Shown: piece by piece, positions 14,629 to 27,917 of the stretch
How the letters are laid out: each line of letters opens with the position of its first letter
Position numbering within the stretch: the first letter of the stretch is position 1
Assembly (NCBI GenBank): GCA_019745615.1
Contig: JAIESZ010000216.1
Coordinates: 1-34,473, forward strand
Length of the DNA: 34,473 bases
Reading direction: 5' to 3'
From: Burkholderiaceae bacterium
Lineage (GTDB): Bacteria > Pseudomonadota > Gammaproteobacteria > Burkholderiales > Burkholderiaceae_C
Made by a program: the position numbers and the translations under genes
The notes under the pieces: generated by a model
The model's input: the letters and a program-made list of their open reading frames with translations, nothing else
The model's database searches: none
Told to the model about the DNA's origin: nothing

Positions 14629-16188
14629 ATGAATTTGTCTAACATTAAAATAACAACAAAAATTGGAATTGGATTTTCCGTTATTTTGTTGATGGCGCTT
14701 ATTCAAGGAATTGTGGCGCTGGTGCAGCTTTCTGATGTTCTGAAAATAACAGAGCAACTCGCAAACAAAAATTTGCCCAGTGTGGAGACTGCAAGCCAAA
14801 TACAAGGGTATGTTGCCACCATTCGCAGGTTGGAGGCGCGCCATGTGCTTGCCAATAATATGGGTGATAAAGAAAGCCGGGAGTCAGATATTTTATCAAA
14901 TCGTAAAAAACTAGCGGATTTGGAAAGTGTTGCTGCTGTTCTTTATGAGTCTGAGGTGGAAAAGAAAATATGGAATAATTATGTAAAAAATCGGGATGTT
15001 TGGTATGCGGAGTGGGATAAATTGCGGTCACTTTCGTTAAAATCAAACGAAAGTCCGGCTGATTTTGAAGCTTCTACCCATCGTTTTAACGATGCTTCGC
15101 AGAAAGCTTTTTCGGCAACTATCAAAGAAGTGCGCGCCCTGAGTGATTTTAATAAAGACGAAAGCGTCAAAGCAGGAGCCTCTGTAAAAGAGGTGTTTAA
15201 TCATTCTCGCACTGTCTTGGTGGTATCTGTCATTATCACCGTAGTTCTTGCTGGTTTTTTTGCTGTAGCCATCTCCAATTCTATTGTTAAGCCCATTAAA
15301 GAGGCAGTGCGAACTGCTCAAAGTATTGCAGAAGGAAATATGACGGTGGCTCTGCGTGCGATGGGAACCAATGAAGCAGCACAGTTATTGCAATCACTTG
15401 AATTGATGCGAGTCGGTTTAATTCAAGTTGTTAATAATGTGCGCAATGGTTCGGAAAGTGTAGCGGCTGCGAGCGCACAAATTGCCCAAGGAAATAATGA
15501 TCTCAGTGCCCGAACAGAGCAGCAGGCCAGTGCATTAGAGCAAACAGCAGTATCTATGAGTGAATTAAGCTCACAGGTAAAGAAGAATGTGGACAGTGCT
15601 CGGCAAGCAAATCAGTTGGTTGAAAATGCTTCAACCGTTGCAATCCAAGGTGGACAGGTGATTGGAAAAGTAGTGAACACCATGAAAGGAATTAATGAAT
15701 CTTCACAGAAGATTTCAGAAATTATTGGTGTCATTGATGGAATTGCGTTCCAAACCAATATTTTGGCCTTGAATGCAGCGGTCGAGGCAGCAAGAGCAGG
15801 AGAGCAAGGGCGTGGTTTTGCAGTCGTTGCATCCGAGGTGCGATTGCTGGCAGGACGCAGTGCTGAAGCCGCTAAAGAAATCAAAAATTTGATTCATTCG
15901 AGTGTCAATAGTGTTGAACAAGGAACGCTGTTGGTCGATCAGGCCCGAGAAACCATGAATGAGGTTGTCGAATCGATTCGATCTGCGACGGACATGATGG
16001 GCGAAATTAACGCAGCCAGTTGCCAGCAAGCCGCTGGGGTAGCACAAGTGGAAGATGCGGTAAACCAAATGGACCAAGCCACACAACAAAATGCAACCTT
16101 GGTAGAAGAAATGGCGGCCGCTGCCGATAGTCTCAAGAGCCAAGCGGGCGAACTGGTCGAAACGGTCGCGGATTTCAGATTGGCCTGA
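14629..16188 (+). CDS. Methyl-accepting chemotaxis protein
   Basis: The 519-residue transmembrane chemoreceptor has a membrane segment at about 11-33, a periplasmic four-helix-bundle-like region without Cache motifs, and a second membrane segment at about 192-213. A HAMP domain (NSIVKPIKEAVRTAQSIAEGNMTV) leads into a long cytoplasmic signalling coiled coil. The hairpin tip is standard (EIIGVIDGIAFQTNILALNAAVEAARAGEQGRGFAVVASEVRLLAGRS), so it should join CheA/CheW arrays. The C-terminus ends VADFRLA, without an NWETF-like CheR-docking pentapeptide. There is no strong ribosome binding site before the ATG at 14629. The first two-thirds is markedly AT-rich, the last part less so. The ligand is unknown. 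Confidence 0.93.
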   Translation: MNLSNIKITTKIGIGFSVILLMALIQGIVALVQLSDVLKITEQLANKNLPSVETASQIQGYVATIRRLEARHVLANNMGDKESRESDILSNRKKLADLESVAAVLYESEVEKKIWNNYVKNRDVWYAEWDKLRSLSLKSNESPADFEASTHRFNDASQKAFSATIKEVRALSDFNKDESVKAGASVKEVFNHSRTVLVVSVIITVVLAGFFAVAISNSIVKPIKEAVRTAQSIAEGNMTVALRAMGTNEAAQLLQSLELMRVGLIQVVNNVRNGSESVAAASAQIAQGNNDLSARTEQQASALEQTAVSMSELSSQVKKNVDSARQANQLVENASTVAIQGGQVIGKVVNTMKGINESSQKISEIIGVIDGIAFQTNILALNAAVEAARAGEQGRGFAVVASEVRLLAGRSAEAAKEIKNLIHSSVNSVEQGTLLVDQARETMNEVVESIRSATDMMGEINAASCQQAAGVAQVEDAVNQMDQATQQNATLVEEMAAAADSLKSQAGELVETVADFRLA

Positions 16189-16207
16189 GCGTGATGGCAT
16201 GAAGTTA

Positions 16208-16245
16208 GTGCCTTGAATGGCACAGCAGTGGCAAAAAACACCACT
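16208..16245. terminator. Weak paired inverted repeats between MCP and arsR
   Basis: GTGCC-TTGAAT-GGCAC (16208-16223) and AGTGG...CCACT (16227-16245) are short stems with no T-tract on the plus strand. They may end the MCP transcript. Support is weak. Confidence 0.25.
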
Positions 16246-16284
16246 ACCAACGCACCTTGAACTGGCTTGCACGGGTCATCATTG

Positions 16285-16304
16285 CAACAATTCAATAATT
16301 GTTG
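16285..16304. promoter_or_regulatory. Palindromic operator in front of arsR
   Basis: CAACAATT-CAAT-AATTGTTG is a perfect 8-bp inverted repeat with a 4-bp spacer, ending 12 bp before the arsR ATG. ArsR/SmtB repressors bind AT-rich dyads of this type overlapping their own promoter. I infer autoregulation of the arsenic operon, relieved by arsenite. Confidence 0.72.
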
Positions 16305-16316
16305 GATAATTGCTCT

Positions 16317-16655
16317 ATGGAAAAAACCACTGCCACCACCGTTTTTGAATCCTTGTCTTCGGGCGTGCGTTTGGATATCTTTCGGCTGTTGGTACGGCAA
16401 GGGCCGTCGGGGTTGGTGGCCGGAGAGATCGCTGCGGCCCTTGATTTGCCGCCGACCAATTTGTCGTTTCACCTCAAGGCGCTGACACAAGCCGGACTCC
16501 TCACGGTAGTACAAGAGGGGCGCTACCAACGCTACCGCGCCCACATCGCTTTGATGGTCGATCTGATTGACTACCTGACTGCCGAATGCTGTACCGGCCA
16601 TCCGGTGCAATGTGGCTTGCCGCCGAGCGTGGCCGAGACACTTTGCACTGGTTGA
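16317..16655 (+). CDS. arsR: ArsR-family arsenic-responsive repressor
   Basis: The 112-residue winged-helix repressor starts at the ATG at 16317; the track's TTG at 16299 lies inside the operator dyad. The DNA-binding part is LVAGEIAAALDLPPTNLSFHLKALTQAGLLTVVQEGRYQRY. The C-terminus carries ECCTGHPVQC, giving Cys91, Cys92 and Cys99. This is close to the C-terminal vicinal-cysteine As(III) site described for Acidithiobacillus-type ArsR, and different from the CxC site in the recognition helix of plasmid R773 ArsR. It should repress this operon at the palindrome just upstream and release on binding arsenite. Confidence 0.92.
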   Translation: MEKTTATTVFESLSSGVRLDIFRLLVRQGPSGLVAGEIAAALDLPPTNLSFHLKALTQAGLLTVVQEGRYQRYRAHIALMVDLIDYLTAECCTGHPVQCGLPPSVAETLCTG

Positions 16656-16714
16656 GCTGCCACAACGCCTTACCCCACCCCTTGTTTTTCCTCTTTTGAC
16701 TTGGATCTGTCCCC

Positions 16715-17242
16715 ATGACCAATCCCGCTACGGTTCCTGCTCCTTTAAATATTTTGTTTCTTTGCACGCACAACTCCGCCCGCAGCATCTTGGCCGAGGG
16801 CTTGTTGAACCACCTGAATCGCAAGACGACCCATCCGCGTTTTCGGGGCTACTCGGCAGGCAGCAGCCCGCGTGAGAACCAACAACCCAACCCGCTGGCA
16901 CTCGAAGCATTGGCGCAGGCCGGTATTTCGGTGGCGGGCTTGCGCAGCAAAAGCTGGGACGAGTTTGCGGCCCCCGATGCACCGTCCATGGATTTGATCA
17001 TCACCGTATGCGACAACGCTGCGGGCGAGGTCTGCCCGATCTGGCCCGGTCGCCCCGCCACCGCCCACTGGGGCTATCCCGATCCCTCAGAGGGTGATGC
17101 CCCTGAAGCACAAAAGCGCGATGCCTTTCGTGCCACCTTGCTCGCCATCGGCAAGCGCCTTGATATTTTGATGAATCTGCCGCCCGAAAAACTGCAAAAA
17201 GCCCTGCTGCAAGATGCTGTCCGTGCTTTGGCAGCTAAATAA
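16715..17242 (+). CDS. arsC: Arsenate reductase ArsC (LMW-phosphatase type)
   Basis: The 175-residue cytoplasmic enzyme reduces arsenate to arsenite. It has the low-molecular-weight phosphatase P-loop CX5R (LFLCTHNSARS, Cys17 to Arg23). Further elements are YSAGSSP, LIITVCDNAAGEVCPIWPG (Cys99, Cys107, likely relay cysteines) and HWGYPDPS with the catalytic Asp. The pattern is that of the thioredoxin- or glutaredoxin-linked ArsC family, not the glutathione-type R773 ArsC. It lies 59 bp after arsR in the same direction, and its product is the substrate of the downstream Acr3 exporter. Confidence 0.93.
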   Translation: MTNPATVPAPLNILFLCTHNSARSILAEGLLNHLNRKTTHPRFRGYSAGSSPRENQQPNPLALEALAQAGISVAGLRSKSWDEFAAPDAPSMDLIITVCDNAAGEVCPIWPGRPATAHWGYPDPSEGDAPEAQKRDAFRATLLAIGKRLDILMNLPPEKLQKALLQDAVRALAAK

Positions 17243-17255
17243 GCTTTCTCACATT

Positions 17256-17408
17256 ATGAGCACCATTAGTACGCGCAACGAACTCCACGGGATGGAGGCT
17301 GTAGCCACACAACACGCCGAGCGTTACGCCGTGGTGTCCTTGCTCCAAGACGAGCCGGTCGGTGTCGAGCGCTTGCAACGCTTGGCCTTGGGCGGGGCCT
17401 TGCTATGA
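17256..17408 (+). CDS. 50-residue ORF between arsC and acr3
   Basis: The open frame starts at the ATG at 17256 and encodes MSTISTRNELHGMEAVATQH, ending LALGGALL. Its stop overlaps the upstream acr3 ATG as ATGA, a translational-coupling arrangement. It sits in a 162-bp gap between two functional operon genes. I recognise no family, cysteine motif or membrane segment. It may be a small unknown protein, a coupling leader for acr3 or a remnant. Confidence 0.4.
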   Translation: MSTISTRNELHGMEAVATQHAERYAVVSLLQDEPVGVERLQRLALGGALL

Positions 17409-18499
17409 GCGCCGTCGGATGTGAAGCCGCAGCCCCATCTGCTGCCGGGGCACCGATGAGCGTGTTTGAGCGTTACCTGACGGTGTGGGTGTTTTTGTGC
17501 ATCGTGGCGGGCATTGGCTTGGGCCAGTGGTTTCCGGGTGCGTTTCAAGCCATTGGCCGCATGGAGGTAGCGCAAGTCAATTTGCCGGTGGGCCTGCTGA
17601 TTTGGGTGATGGTTATTCCGATGCTGGTCAAGGTCGATTTTGGTGCGTTGCACGAGGTGCGCCAGCACCTGCGCGGCATCGGCGTGACTTTGTTCGTCAA
17701 TTGGTTGGTCAAACCGTTCTCCATGGCGTTTTTGGGCTGGTTGTTTATTCGGCACTTGTTTGCTCCGCTGCTGCCGCCAGACCAAATTGACAGCTACATC
17801 GCCGGACTGATTTTGTTGGCAGCGGCACCGTGTACGGCGATGGTGTTTGTGTGGAGCCGCCTGACCGGCGGTGATCCGCTGTTTACGTTGTCGCAGGTGG
17901 CGCTGAACGATGGCATCATGATCGTCGCTTTTGCGCCGCTGGTGGCCTTCTTGCTCGGTATCTCGGCTATCACGGTGCCGTGGGACACGCTGCTGACCTC
18001 GGTGGTGTTGTACATCGTTATTCCGGTGCTTTTGGCGCAGCTTTGGCGCAAAGTCTTGCTTGGCAAGGGTCAAGCGGCTTTTGACAAAGCGATGCAAACC
18101 ATCGGCCCGTGGTCGATTGCCGCGTTGCTGGCCACGCTGGTGCTGTTGTTTGCTTTTCAGGGCGAAGCCATCTTGCGCCAGCCGTTAGTGATTGCCCTGC
18201 TGGCCGTGCCGATTTTGATTCAGGTGTTTTTTAACTCAGCGCTGGCTTACTGGCTGAACCGCGCTGTGGGCGAAAAGCACAACATCGCCTGTCCCTCGGC
18301 CTTGATTGGTGCCTCCAACTTTTTTGAGTTGGCTGTTGCCGCCGCCATCAGCCTGTTTGGTTTCCATTCGGGCGCGGCACTGGCTACGGTGGTCGGGGTA
18401 CTGATCGAAGTGCCGGTGATGTTGTTGGTGGTCAGAATTGTCAATCGTTCTCAGGGTTGGTACCAGCGGGGCTTGCCCCCTGAAAAATCTCGCCCTTGA
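17405..18499 (+). CDS. acr3: Arsenite efflux transporter Acr3
   Basis: The 364-residue inner-membrane protein has about ten membrane segments, of the ACR3/BART superfamily. Key family residues are visible: the membrane Cys in LLAAAPCTAMVFVW (about 143) and the Glu in ASNFFELAVAAAISLFG (about 306). It exports As(III) using the proton-motive force. The core starts at SVFERYLTVWVFLCIVAGIGLG. The ATG at 17405 adds 17 residues and is coupled by ATGA to the preceding small ORF; the ATG at 17456 is an alternative. With arsR and arsC it makes a complete minimal arsenate/arsenite resistance operon. No arsA, arsB or arsH is present. Confidence 0.94.
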   Translation: MSAVGCEAAAPSAAGAPMSVFERYLTVWVFLCIVAGIGLGQWFPGAFQAIGRMEVAQVNLPVGLLIWVMVIPMLVKVDFGALHEVRQHLRGIGVTLFVNWLVKPFSMAFLGWLFIRHLFAPLLPPDQIDSYIAGLILLAAAPCTAMVFVWSRLTGGDPLFTLSQVALNDGIMIVAFAPLVAFLLGISAITVPWDTLLTSVVLYIVIPVLLAQLWRKVLLGKGQAAFDKAMQTIGPWSIAALLATLVLLFAFQGEAILRQPLVIALLAVPILIQVFFNSALAYWLNRAVGEKHNIACPSALIGASNFFELAVAAAISLFGFHSGAALATVVGVLIEVPVMLLVVRIVNRSQGWYQRGLPPEKSRP

Positions 18500-18524
18500 C
18501 TGGAAGTGGCTTGGCCGCTGTGAG

Positions 18525-18564
18525 GGGCGGTTGCCTCGGGTAACATTCACCCCCTGAACCGCCC
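18525..18564. repeat. Inverted repeat in the acr3-smc gap
   Basis: GGGCGGTT (18525-18532) pairs with AACCGCCC (18557-18564) across a 24-nt loop. It could be a terminator-like structure or a leader hairpin. No T-tract follows and the loop is long, so function is uncertain. Confidence 0.3.
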
Positions 18565-18607
18565 GGCCTCGGCGCTGCGCCAGCGGTGCGGTGTTACAAG
18601 GTTTTTC

Positions 18608-21600
18608 GTGCGTCTCAACTCCATCAAACTCTCCGGCTTCAAGTCGTTTGCCGAACCCACCCATTTCATGCTTCCGGGCCAACTGGTGGGCGTGGTCGGG
18701 CCTAACGGCTGCGGCAAATCGAACATCATGGATGCCGTGCGCTGGGTGCTGGGCGAGAGCAAAGCGTCTGAGCTGCGCGGCGAGTCGATGCAGGACGTGA
18801 TTTTCAGTGGCACCACCAGCCGCAAACAAGCCAGCCGCGCTAGCGTGGAGCTGGTGTTTGACAATGCCGACCACCGCGCGGGTGGTCAGTGGGGTCAGTA
18901 CGGCGAGATTGCCGTCAAACGCGTGCTGACCCGCGATGGCACCAGCAGCTACTATTTGAACAACCAGCCGGTGCGTCGGCGCGATGTGCAGGATGTGTTT
19001 TTGGGCACAGGTTTGGGGCCGCGCGCTTACGCCATCATTGGGCAGGGCACCATCAGCCGGATTATTGAATCGCGCCCCGAGGATTTGCGCTTGTTTCTCG
19101 AAGAGGCGGCGGGGGTCTCTAAGTACAAAGAGCGCCGCCGTGAAACCGAGAACCGCCTTGCTGACACCCGCGAAAATCTGACGCGGGTGGAAGACATCCT
19201 GCGTGAGTTGAACGCCAACCTCGAAAAACTCGAAAAACAGGCCGAAATCGCCCAAAAATACCACGCGCTGCAAGCCAGTGTCACGCTCAAGCAGCACCAG
19301 CAGTGGTTTTTGAAGCGTGCCGAGGCCGAATCAGAGCAAATACGGGTGCGTACCGAGGGCTTGCAGGCCGTCAACGATTTAGAGTCGCGCATGGCCGATT
19401 TGCGCCATATCGAAGCGGAGTTGGAAACCATTCGCCAAGCCCATTATGCGGCGGGCGACCATGTGAACCAAGCGCAAGGGAAACTCTACGAGGCTACCGC
19501 CGAAGTGGGTCGCTTAGAGGCCGAAATTCGCTATGTGCTCGAAGGTCGCCAGCGCGTGCAGCAGCGCTTGCTGGCGCTGGCCGAGCAAATGGCCCAGTGG
19601 TCTGCCCGGCGCGAGGAGGCCGAAATCGACCTGGAAAATCTGGCCGGTGCTGGGCTGGACGCAGAAGAACAAGCCCAATTGTTGGCCGCGCAAGTCGAGG
19701 AGCAGGCGATGCAACTGCCTGATCTGGAAGATGCGCTGCGCCAAAGCCAAAGCCGCGCCAATACCCAGCGCACCGCAGTGGTGCAAGTGCAGCAGCAAAT
19801 TCAGGTGCTGGCTGCCGAGCAGCGCAGCATCGAGCAGCAAAGCCGCCAGCTAGAGGCACGCCACGAGCGCTTGTGCGCTGACCGCAATGCCTTGGCTGCG
19901 CCCGATGAAGCCCGCTTGCTGGATTTGCACGGCCAACTCGATGCCGCGCAAGAAGCGTTAGAGGTAACGCAAGCGCGCCTGACCGATGCGCAAGACGCGC
20001 TGCCCGGTCTGGACGAAGACCGCCGTAGCCGCCAGCAGGCCGTGAACGCACAGGGCGCGCGCCAAGCCGAATTGTCAGCGCGCATGGAAGCGCTCAAGGC
20101 TTTGCAAGAAAAGGTCAAAACCGACGGCAAGCTCCAGCCTTGGTTGGAGCGGCATGGCTTAGAAGGCTTGCAGGGCTTGTGGAGCCGTATTCACATTGAA
20201 CCGGGTTGGGAAAACGCCCTTGAAGCGGCCCTGTGCGAACGGCTGATGGCGCTGCAAGTGGGCAGTTTAGACCGGGTGCGTGGATTTTTGGGTGCAGGCA
20301 CCGGCGATGCGCCACCGGCCAAGTTGTCCTTTTTCAGTCCACCGGCAGCGGTGCTGGCCGATTTTGATGCGGCAAGGCGTTTGCATACCCACGCTTCTTT
20401 GCCCGCATTGGCCGATTTGTTGCGTTGGGACGATGCCGGTTTGCGGGCTGTGTTGGCCGATTGGTTGCAAGGCTGCTACACCGCCCAAACCTTGGATGAG
20501 GCCTTGAACCGGCGCAGCCAGCTCCAGCCGGGCGAGACCCTTTACGTCCCCGGCGGGCATGCGGTGACAGCCCACAGTATTGATTTTTATGCCCAAGATT
20601 CCGAGCAATCGGGTCTGTTGGCGCGGGCGCAAGAAATCGAGAACTTGGGCAAAGAACTGCGGGCCCAGGCCCTCATCAGTGAAGAGTCGCGCACGGCGCT
20701 GGTGCGGGCCGAAGCTGCCTATGCCGATGCCGCCCAGCGCCTGACAGCGTTGCGCCGCGAGACCACCGAGGCCCAAAACAGCGCCCATGCCTTGCAGGTA
20801 GAGCACCTGCGCCTGTCGCAACTGGTGGCACAAACGCAGGCCCGCAGCGCACAAATCGGCACCGATTTGGCCGAAGTGCAGGCCCAGTTGTTGGAGTTGC
20901 AAGAGCGCAGTGCAGAGGCCGAAGCCCGTTTTGAGGCACTCGATATGCAGTTGGCCGACAGCCAAGAGCAGCATGCCCAACTCGATGACCGGGTGATCGA
21001 GGCCGAGCGCAGGCTACACGCCAGCCGCGAGCAACAGCGCAGCCTTGAGCGCCAAGCCCAAGAAGCGCTGTTTGCCCAGCGCAGCATGGAGGCCCGCCGG
21101 GCCGAGCTGACGCGGTCGTTAGCCACCGCCGACCAGCAAACCACAGCGCTGGCCGATGAAATTTTGCGTGCCCAAGCCGAACTAGAACGCCTGTCCGATG
21201 CCGCCGCACAGGGTGGTTTGCAAGATGTGCTGGCGCTGAAAATAGAGCGTGAACAGCATCTGGCGGCCCAGCGCAGCGAGTACGATGACCTGACCAGTCG
21301 GCTGCGTGCCCGCGACGAGCAGCGGATGCAGCTCGAACGCGCTTTGGAGCCATTGCGCGCGCGCATCACCGAATTTCAGCTCAAGGAGCAGGCGGCGCGG
21401 TTGGGGCTGGAGCAATACAGCGGCCTGTTGGCCGACGCGCAGGCTGATTTGGCTACCGTGGCCCAATCGATTGCGCCAGGAAATGTCCGCGTGACAGGCT
21501 TGCAGGCCGAGATTGACCGCCTGCACCGCGACATTGCTGCACTGGGGGCGGTGAACTTGGCTGCGCTGGAAGAGTTGACTGCCGCGAGCGAACGCAAAAC

Positions 21601-22159
21601 GTTTTTGGATGCGCAAATGGCCGATTTGAGCGATGCCATGAACACGTTGGAAGAAGCCATCCGCAAAATCGATGCCGAAACTCGCGATTTACTGTCGGGA
21701 ACTTTTGATACAGTCAATCAGCACTTTGGGCGCATGTTTCCAGAGCTTTTTGGGGGCGGTAACGCCCGCCTTATCATCACTGGTGACGAAATTTTGAATT
21801 CTGGCGTACAAGTCATGGCCCAACCACCGGGCAAGAAAAACCAAACTATTCACCTGCTATCGGGTGGCGAAAAGGCCTTGACCGCTATTGCGCTGGTTTT
21901 TGCTATCTTTCAGCTCAACCCTGCACCCTTTTGCTTGCTCGACGAGGTGGATGCGCCACTGGACGATGCCAACACAGAGCGTTACGCCAAATTGGTGTCG
22001 AGTATGAGCCGTGAAACCCAATTTCTCTTTATCAGCCATAACAAAATAGCCATGGAAATGGCCGAACAATTGATCGGTGTCACCATGCAAGAGCAGGGCG
22101 TCTCGCGCATCGTCGCGGTGGACATGGAGTCCGCCTTGTCTATGGCCGATGCCGCCTGA
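18608..22159 (+). CDS. smc: Chromosome segregation protein SMC
   Basis: The 1183-residue structural-maintenance-of-chromosomes ATPase condenses and organises the chromosome with ScpA and ScpB. The start is GTG at 18608 (MRLNSIKLSGFKSFAEPTHF, a typical SMC beginning). Walker A is GPNGCGKSN (about 31-39). The first coiled coil runs to about 500, the hinge is about 515-655 (LEGLQGLWSRIHIEPGWENALEAAL), and the second coiled coil to about 1020. The head closes with signature LLSGGEKALTAIALVFAIF and Walker B FCLLDEVDAPLDDANT. Length and domain order are normal. It heads the block smc-zipA-ligA, an order recurring in proteobacteria. scpA and scpB are not in the window. Confidence 0.96.
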   Translation: MRLNSIKLSGFKSFAEPTHFMLPGQLVGVVGPNGCGKSNIMDAVRWVLGESKASELRGESMQDVIFSGTTSRKQASRASVELVFDNADHRAGGQWGQYGEIAVKRVLTRDGTSSYYLNNQPVRRRDVQDVFLGTGLGPRAYAIIGQGTISRIIESRPEDLRLFLEEAAGVSKYKERRRETENRLADTRENLTRVEDILRELNANLEKLEKQAEIAQKYHALQASVTLKQHQQWFLKRAEAESEQIRVRTEGLQAVNDLESRMADLRHIEAELETIRQAHYAAGDHVNQAQGKLYEATAEVGRLEAEIRYVLEGRQRVQQRLLALAEQMAQWSARREEAEIDLENLAGAGLDAEEQAQLLAAQVEEQAMQLPDLEDALRQSQSRANTQRTAVVQVQQQIQVLAAEQRSIEQQSRQLEARHERLCADRNALAAPDEARLLDLHGQLDAAQEALEVTQARLTDAQDALPGLDEDRRSRQQAVNAQGARQAELSARMEALKALQEKVKTDGKLQPWLERHGLEGLQGLWSRIHIEPGWENALEAALCERLMALQVGSLDRVRGFLGAGTGDAPPAKLSFFSPPAAVLADFDAARRLHTHASLPALADLLRWDDAGLRAVLADWLQGCYTAQTLDEALNRRSQLQPGETLYVPGGHAVTAHSIDFYAQDSEQSGLLARAQEIENLGKELRAQALISEESRTALVRAEAAYADAAQRLTALRRETTEAQNSAHALQVEHLRLSQLVAQTQARSAQIGTDLAEVQAQLLELQERSAEAEARFEALDMQLADSQEQHAQLDDRVIEAERRLHASREQQRSLERQAQEALFAQRSMEARRAELTRSLATADQQTTALADEILRAQAELERLSDAAAQGGLQDVLALKIEREQHLAAQRSEYDDLTSRLRARDEQRMQLERALEPLRARITEFQLKEQAARLGLEQYSGLLADAQADLATVAQSIAPGNVRVTGLQAEIDRLHRDIAALGAVNLAALEELTAASERKTFLDAQMADLSDAMNTLEEAIRKIDAETRDLLSGTFDTVNQHFGRMFPELFGGGNARLIITGDEILNSGVQVMAQPPGKKNQTIHLLSGGEKALTAIALVFAIFQLNPAPFCLLDEVDAPLDDANTERYAKLVSSMSRETQFLFISHNKIAMEMAEQLIGVTMQEQGVSRIVAVDMESALSMADAA

Positions 22160-22176
22160 ATAAAACCACACCCACC

Positions 22177-25622
<3,446 letters not shown>

Positions 25623-25624
<2 letters not shown>

Positions 25625-27917
25625 GATTGTTAAACGCCCCCAGCGGCGCACGCTGGTGTGGTGTGTGGCCGCATTGCCACTGCTCCTGTTGCTGTATGTG
25701 TTGGTGCTGATTCCGCTGACCCCGGCGATCAGCGACATTCGCAAAGCCAAACTAGAGCAGCCCGCGCAGGTACTGAGCAGCGACGGCAAACTGCTGGCCC
25801 AGTACCAATGGGTTCACCGCGAATGGGTGCCACTGGCCCAGATGGGGCCGCACGTGGTCGATGCACTCATTGCCACCGAAGACCACCGTTTTTACCAACA
25901 TTGGGGCCTAGACTGGCGGCGCACTGCGTCGGCGGCGCTGGCGACTTTCTCGGGCGAGCGCCAAGGCGGCTCCACCCTGACGCAGCAACTGGCGCGCAAC
26001 CTGTTTCCGGAAGACATAGGCCGTGCGCCGACGCTCACGCGCAAACTCAAAGAGGCCATTACGGCACTGAAAATTGAGCTGCTCTACTCCAAAGACGAAA
26101 TTTTGGAGACCTACCTCAACACCGTGCCGTTTCTCTACAACGCTTACGGCATCGAGATGGCCGCGCGCACCTACTTTGACACATCGGCCAGCCAATTGTC
26201 GGTGCTCGAAAGCGCCACCCTGATTGGCATGCTCAAAGGCACCAGCTACTACAACCCGGTGCTGAACCCCGAACGGGCTCAAATGCGGCGCAACACTGTG
26301 CTGGCGCAGATGGTCAAACGCGGCAAACTGGGGCCAGAGCAATTGGAGGCCTTGCAAAAACGCCCACTGCGGATTGAATTTGAGCGCCAGCCCGAGCCGC
26401 AAGGCACGGCACCCCATTTTGCCCAGCAGCTTCGCAAATGGTTGATTGTGTGGGCCGACCGCAATGGCTACAACATTTATGCCGATGGCTTGGTGGTACA
26501 CACCACCATCGACAGCCGTTTGCAGGCATGGGCCACCCAAGCTGTGGTGCGCCAAGGCCAGCGCTTGCAAAACGTGGCCGATAGCGCTTGGGCGCAGCGC
26601 AGCGGCTGGAGCATTCGCAACCCGCTAGTGCAGTCGTTGTTGCGCGAAACGCCCGAATACCGCAGTGCCGTTGCCAAAGGCCAGTCCCCAGACGAAGCCA
26701 TCAAACCCTTGTTGGCCGATGCTGCTTTGGTGCGTGCCCTGCGCCAGAGCAAAACACGGGTGCAAGCCGGGTTCATGGCATTGGAGCCGCATACGGGCCA
26801 AGTGCGCGCTTGGGTGGGGAGCCGCGATTTTGCCCAAGACCCGTTTGACCATGTGCAGCAAGCCCGTCGCCAGCCCGGATCGACCTTCAAACCGTTTGTT
26901 TATGGCGTGGCCTTTGGGCAGGGTTTGCGCGCCAGCGACACACTGGTCGATAGGGCCGTAGAAATCACCCTGCCCAGCGGTGAGGTTTGGCGACCCACCG
27001 ATGCCAGCGCTCCCAGTGGCCGGGCCATGAGCTTGCGCGATGGGTTGGCTTATTCCAAAAACACCATTACCGCCCAATTGATGGAGCAAGTCGGCCCCAG
27101 CAAAGTGGCACAACTGGCCCGAGCGATGGGCGTGCGCGACAGCAAGCTCGACGCAGTGCCGGCGCTGGCGCTGGGCACCAGCCCGGTCACGCTCAAAGAG
27201 ATGGTGTCAGCCTACGGGACCATTGCCAATGCAGGCGGCTATGTCGAGCCGGTGCTGGTGACCCGCATCGAAGACCGCCGGGGTCAAGTGCTGCAAGTGT
27301 TTGCGCCTGTGACCCCGCAAGAAGTGCTGCCTGCCCCAGCCGCGCAAACACTGCGCGATGCTTTGCGCGGCGTGATCGACCAAGGCACGGGCCGGTCGAT
27401 TCGCACCCGCTACGGCATTCGCGCAGACGTGGCGGGCAAAACGGGCACGACCCAAGACAACGCCGATGGCTGGTTTATTTTGATGCACCCGCAATTGGTA
27501 GCAGGCGCTTGGGTCGGTTTTAACGACAGCCGCATCACGCTGCGCAGCGACCACTGGGGGCAAGGCGCGAACAGCGCTCTGCCGATGGTGGGCGAGTTTT
27601 TTCAGCAAACGCTGCGCGCCAAGGCGATTGATGTGCGTGCCCGTTTTACCGACGTACCAGAACAAAACCGTTTTGGCACACTGCTCAACCGGTTGCGCGG
27701 TTGGTGGCAGACGCTGGTGGCTCCTGCATTAGCACCTGCGCCAGCACCGCCGCCGCGCTTGCCAACCCCCGAGCCTGCGCCCGCAGCAGCACCGCGCCCA
27801 GAAATCACCGAACCCTCTGGGGTCGAGCCGGTGGTATCGCCCGAGGAGCGGCAATCGATCCTTCGCCATTGGTTGGATGCCGGTGGTGGGCTTACCCCCT
27901 CAGAAAACCAGCGCTGA
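25623..27917 (+). CDS. Class A penicillin-binding protein (bifunctional PBP1-type)
   Basis: The 764-residue protein polymerises and cross-links peptidoglycan in the periplasm. It has one N-terminal membrane anchor (TLVWCVAALPLLLLLYVLVLIPLTP). The GT51 glycosyltransferase domain includes IATEDHRFYQHWGLDW (catalytic Glu about 85) and GGSTLTQQLARNLF. The transpeptidase domain has PGSTFKPF (nucleophile Ser about 420), SKN in AYSKNTITAQL, and KTGTT (about 606). The C-terminal tail is Pro/Ala-rich (APAPAPPPRLPTPEPAPAAAP). The only plausible starts near the anchor are TTG at 25623 or downstream GTG codons, as no ATG occurs in the first 50 codons. It closes the smc-zipA-ligA block, 39 bp after ligA. 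Confidence 0.92.

Noticed and set aside
20267-21353. Long minus-strand ORFs opposite smc
   Set aside because: They are shadows of the SMC coiled-coil coding sequence, with no recognisable domain.
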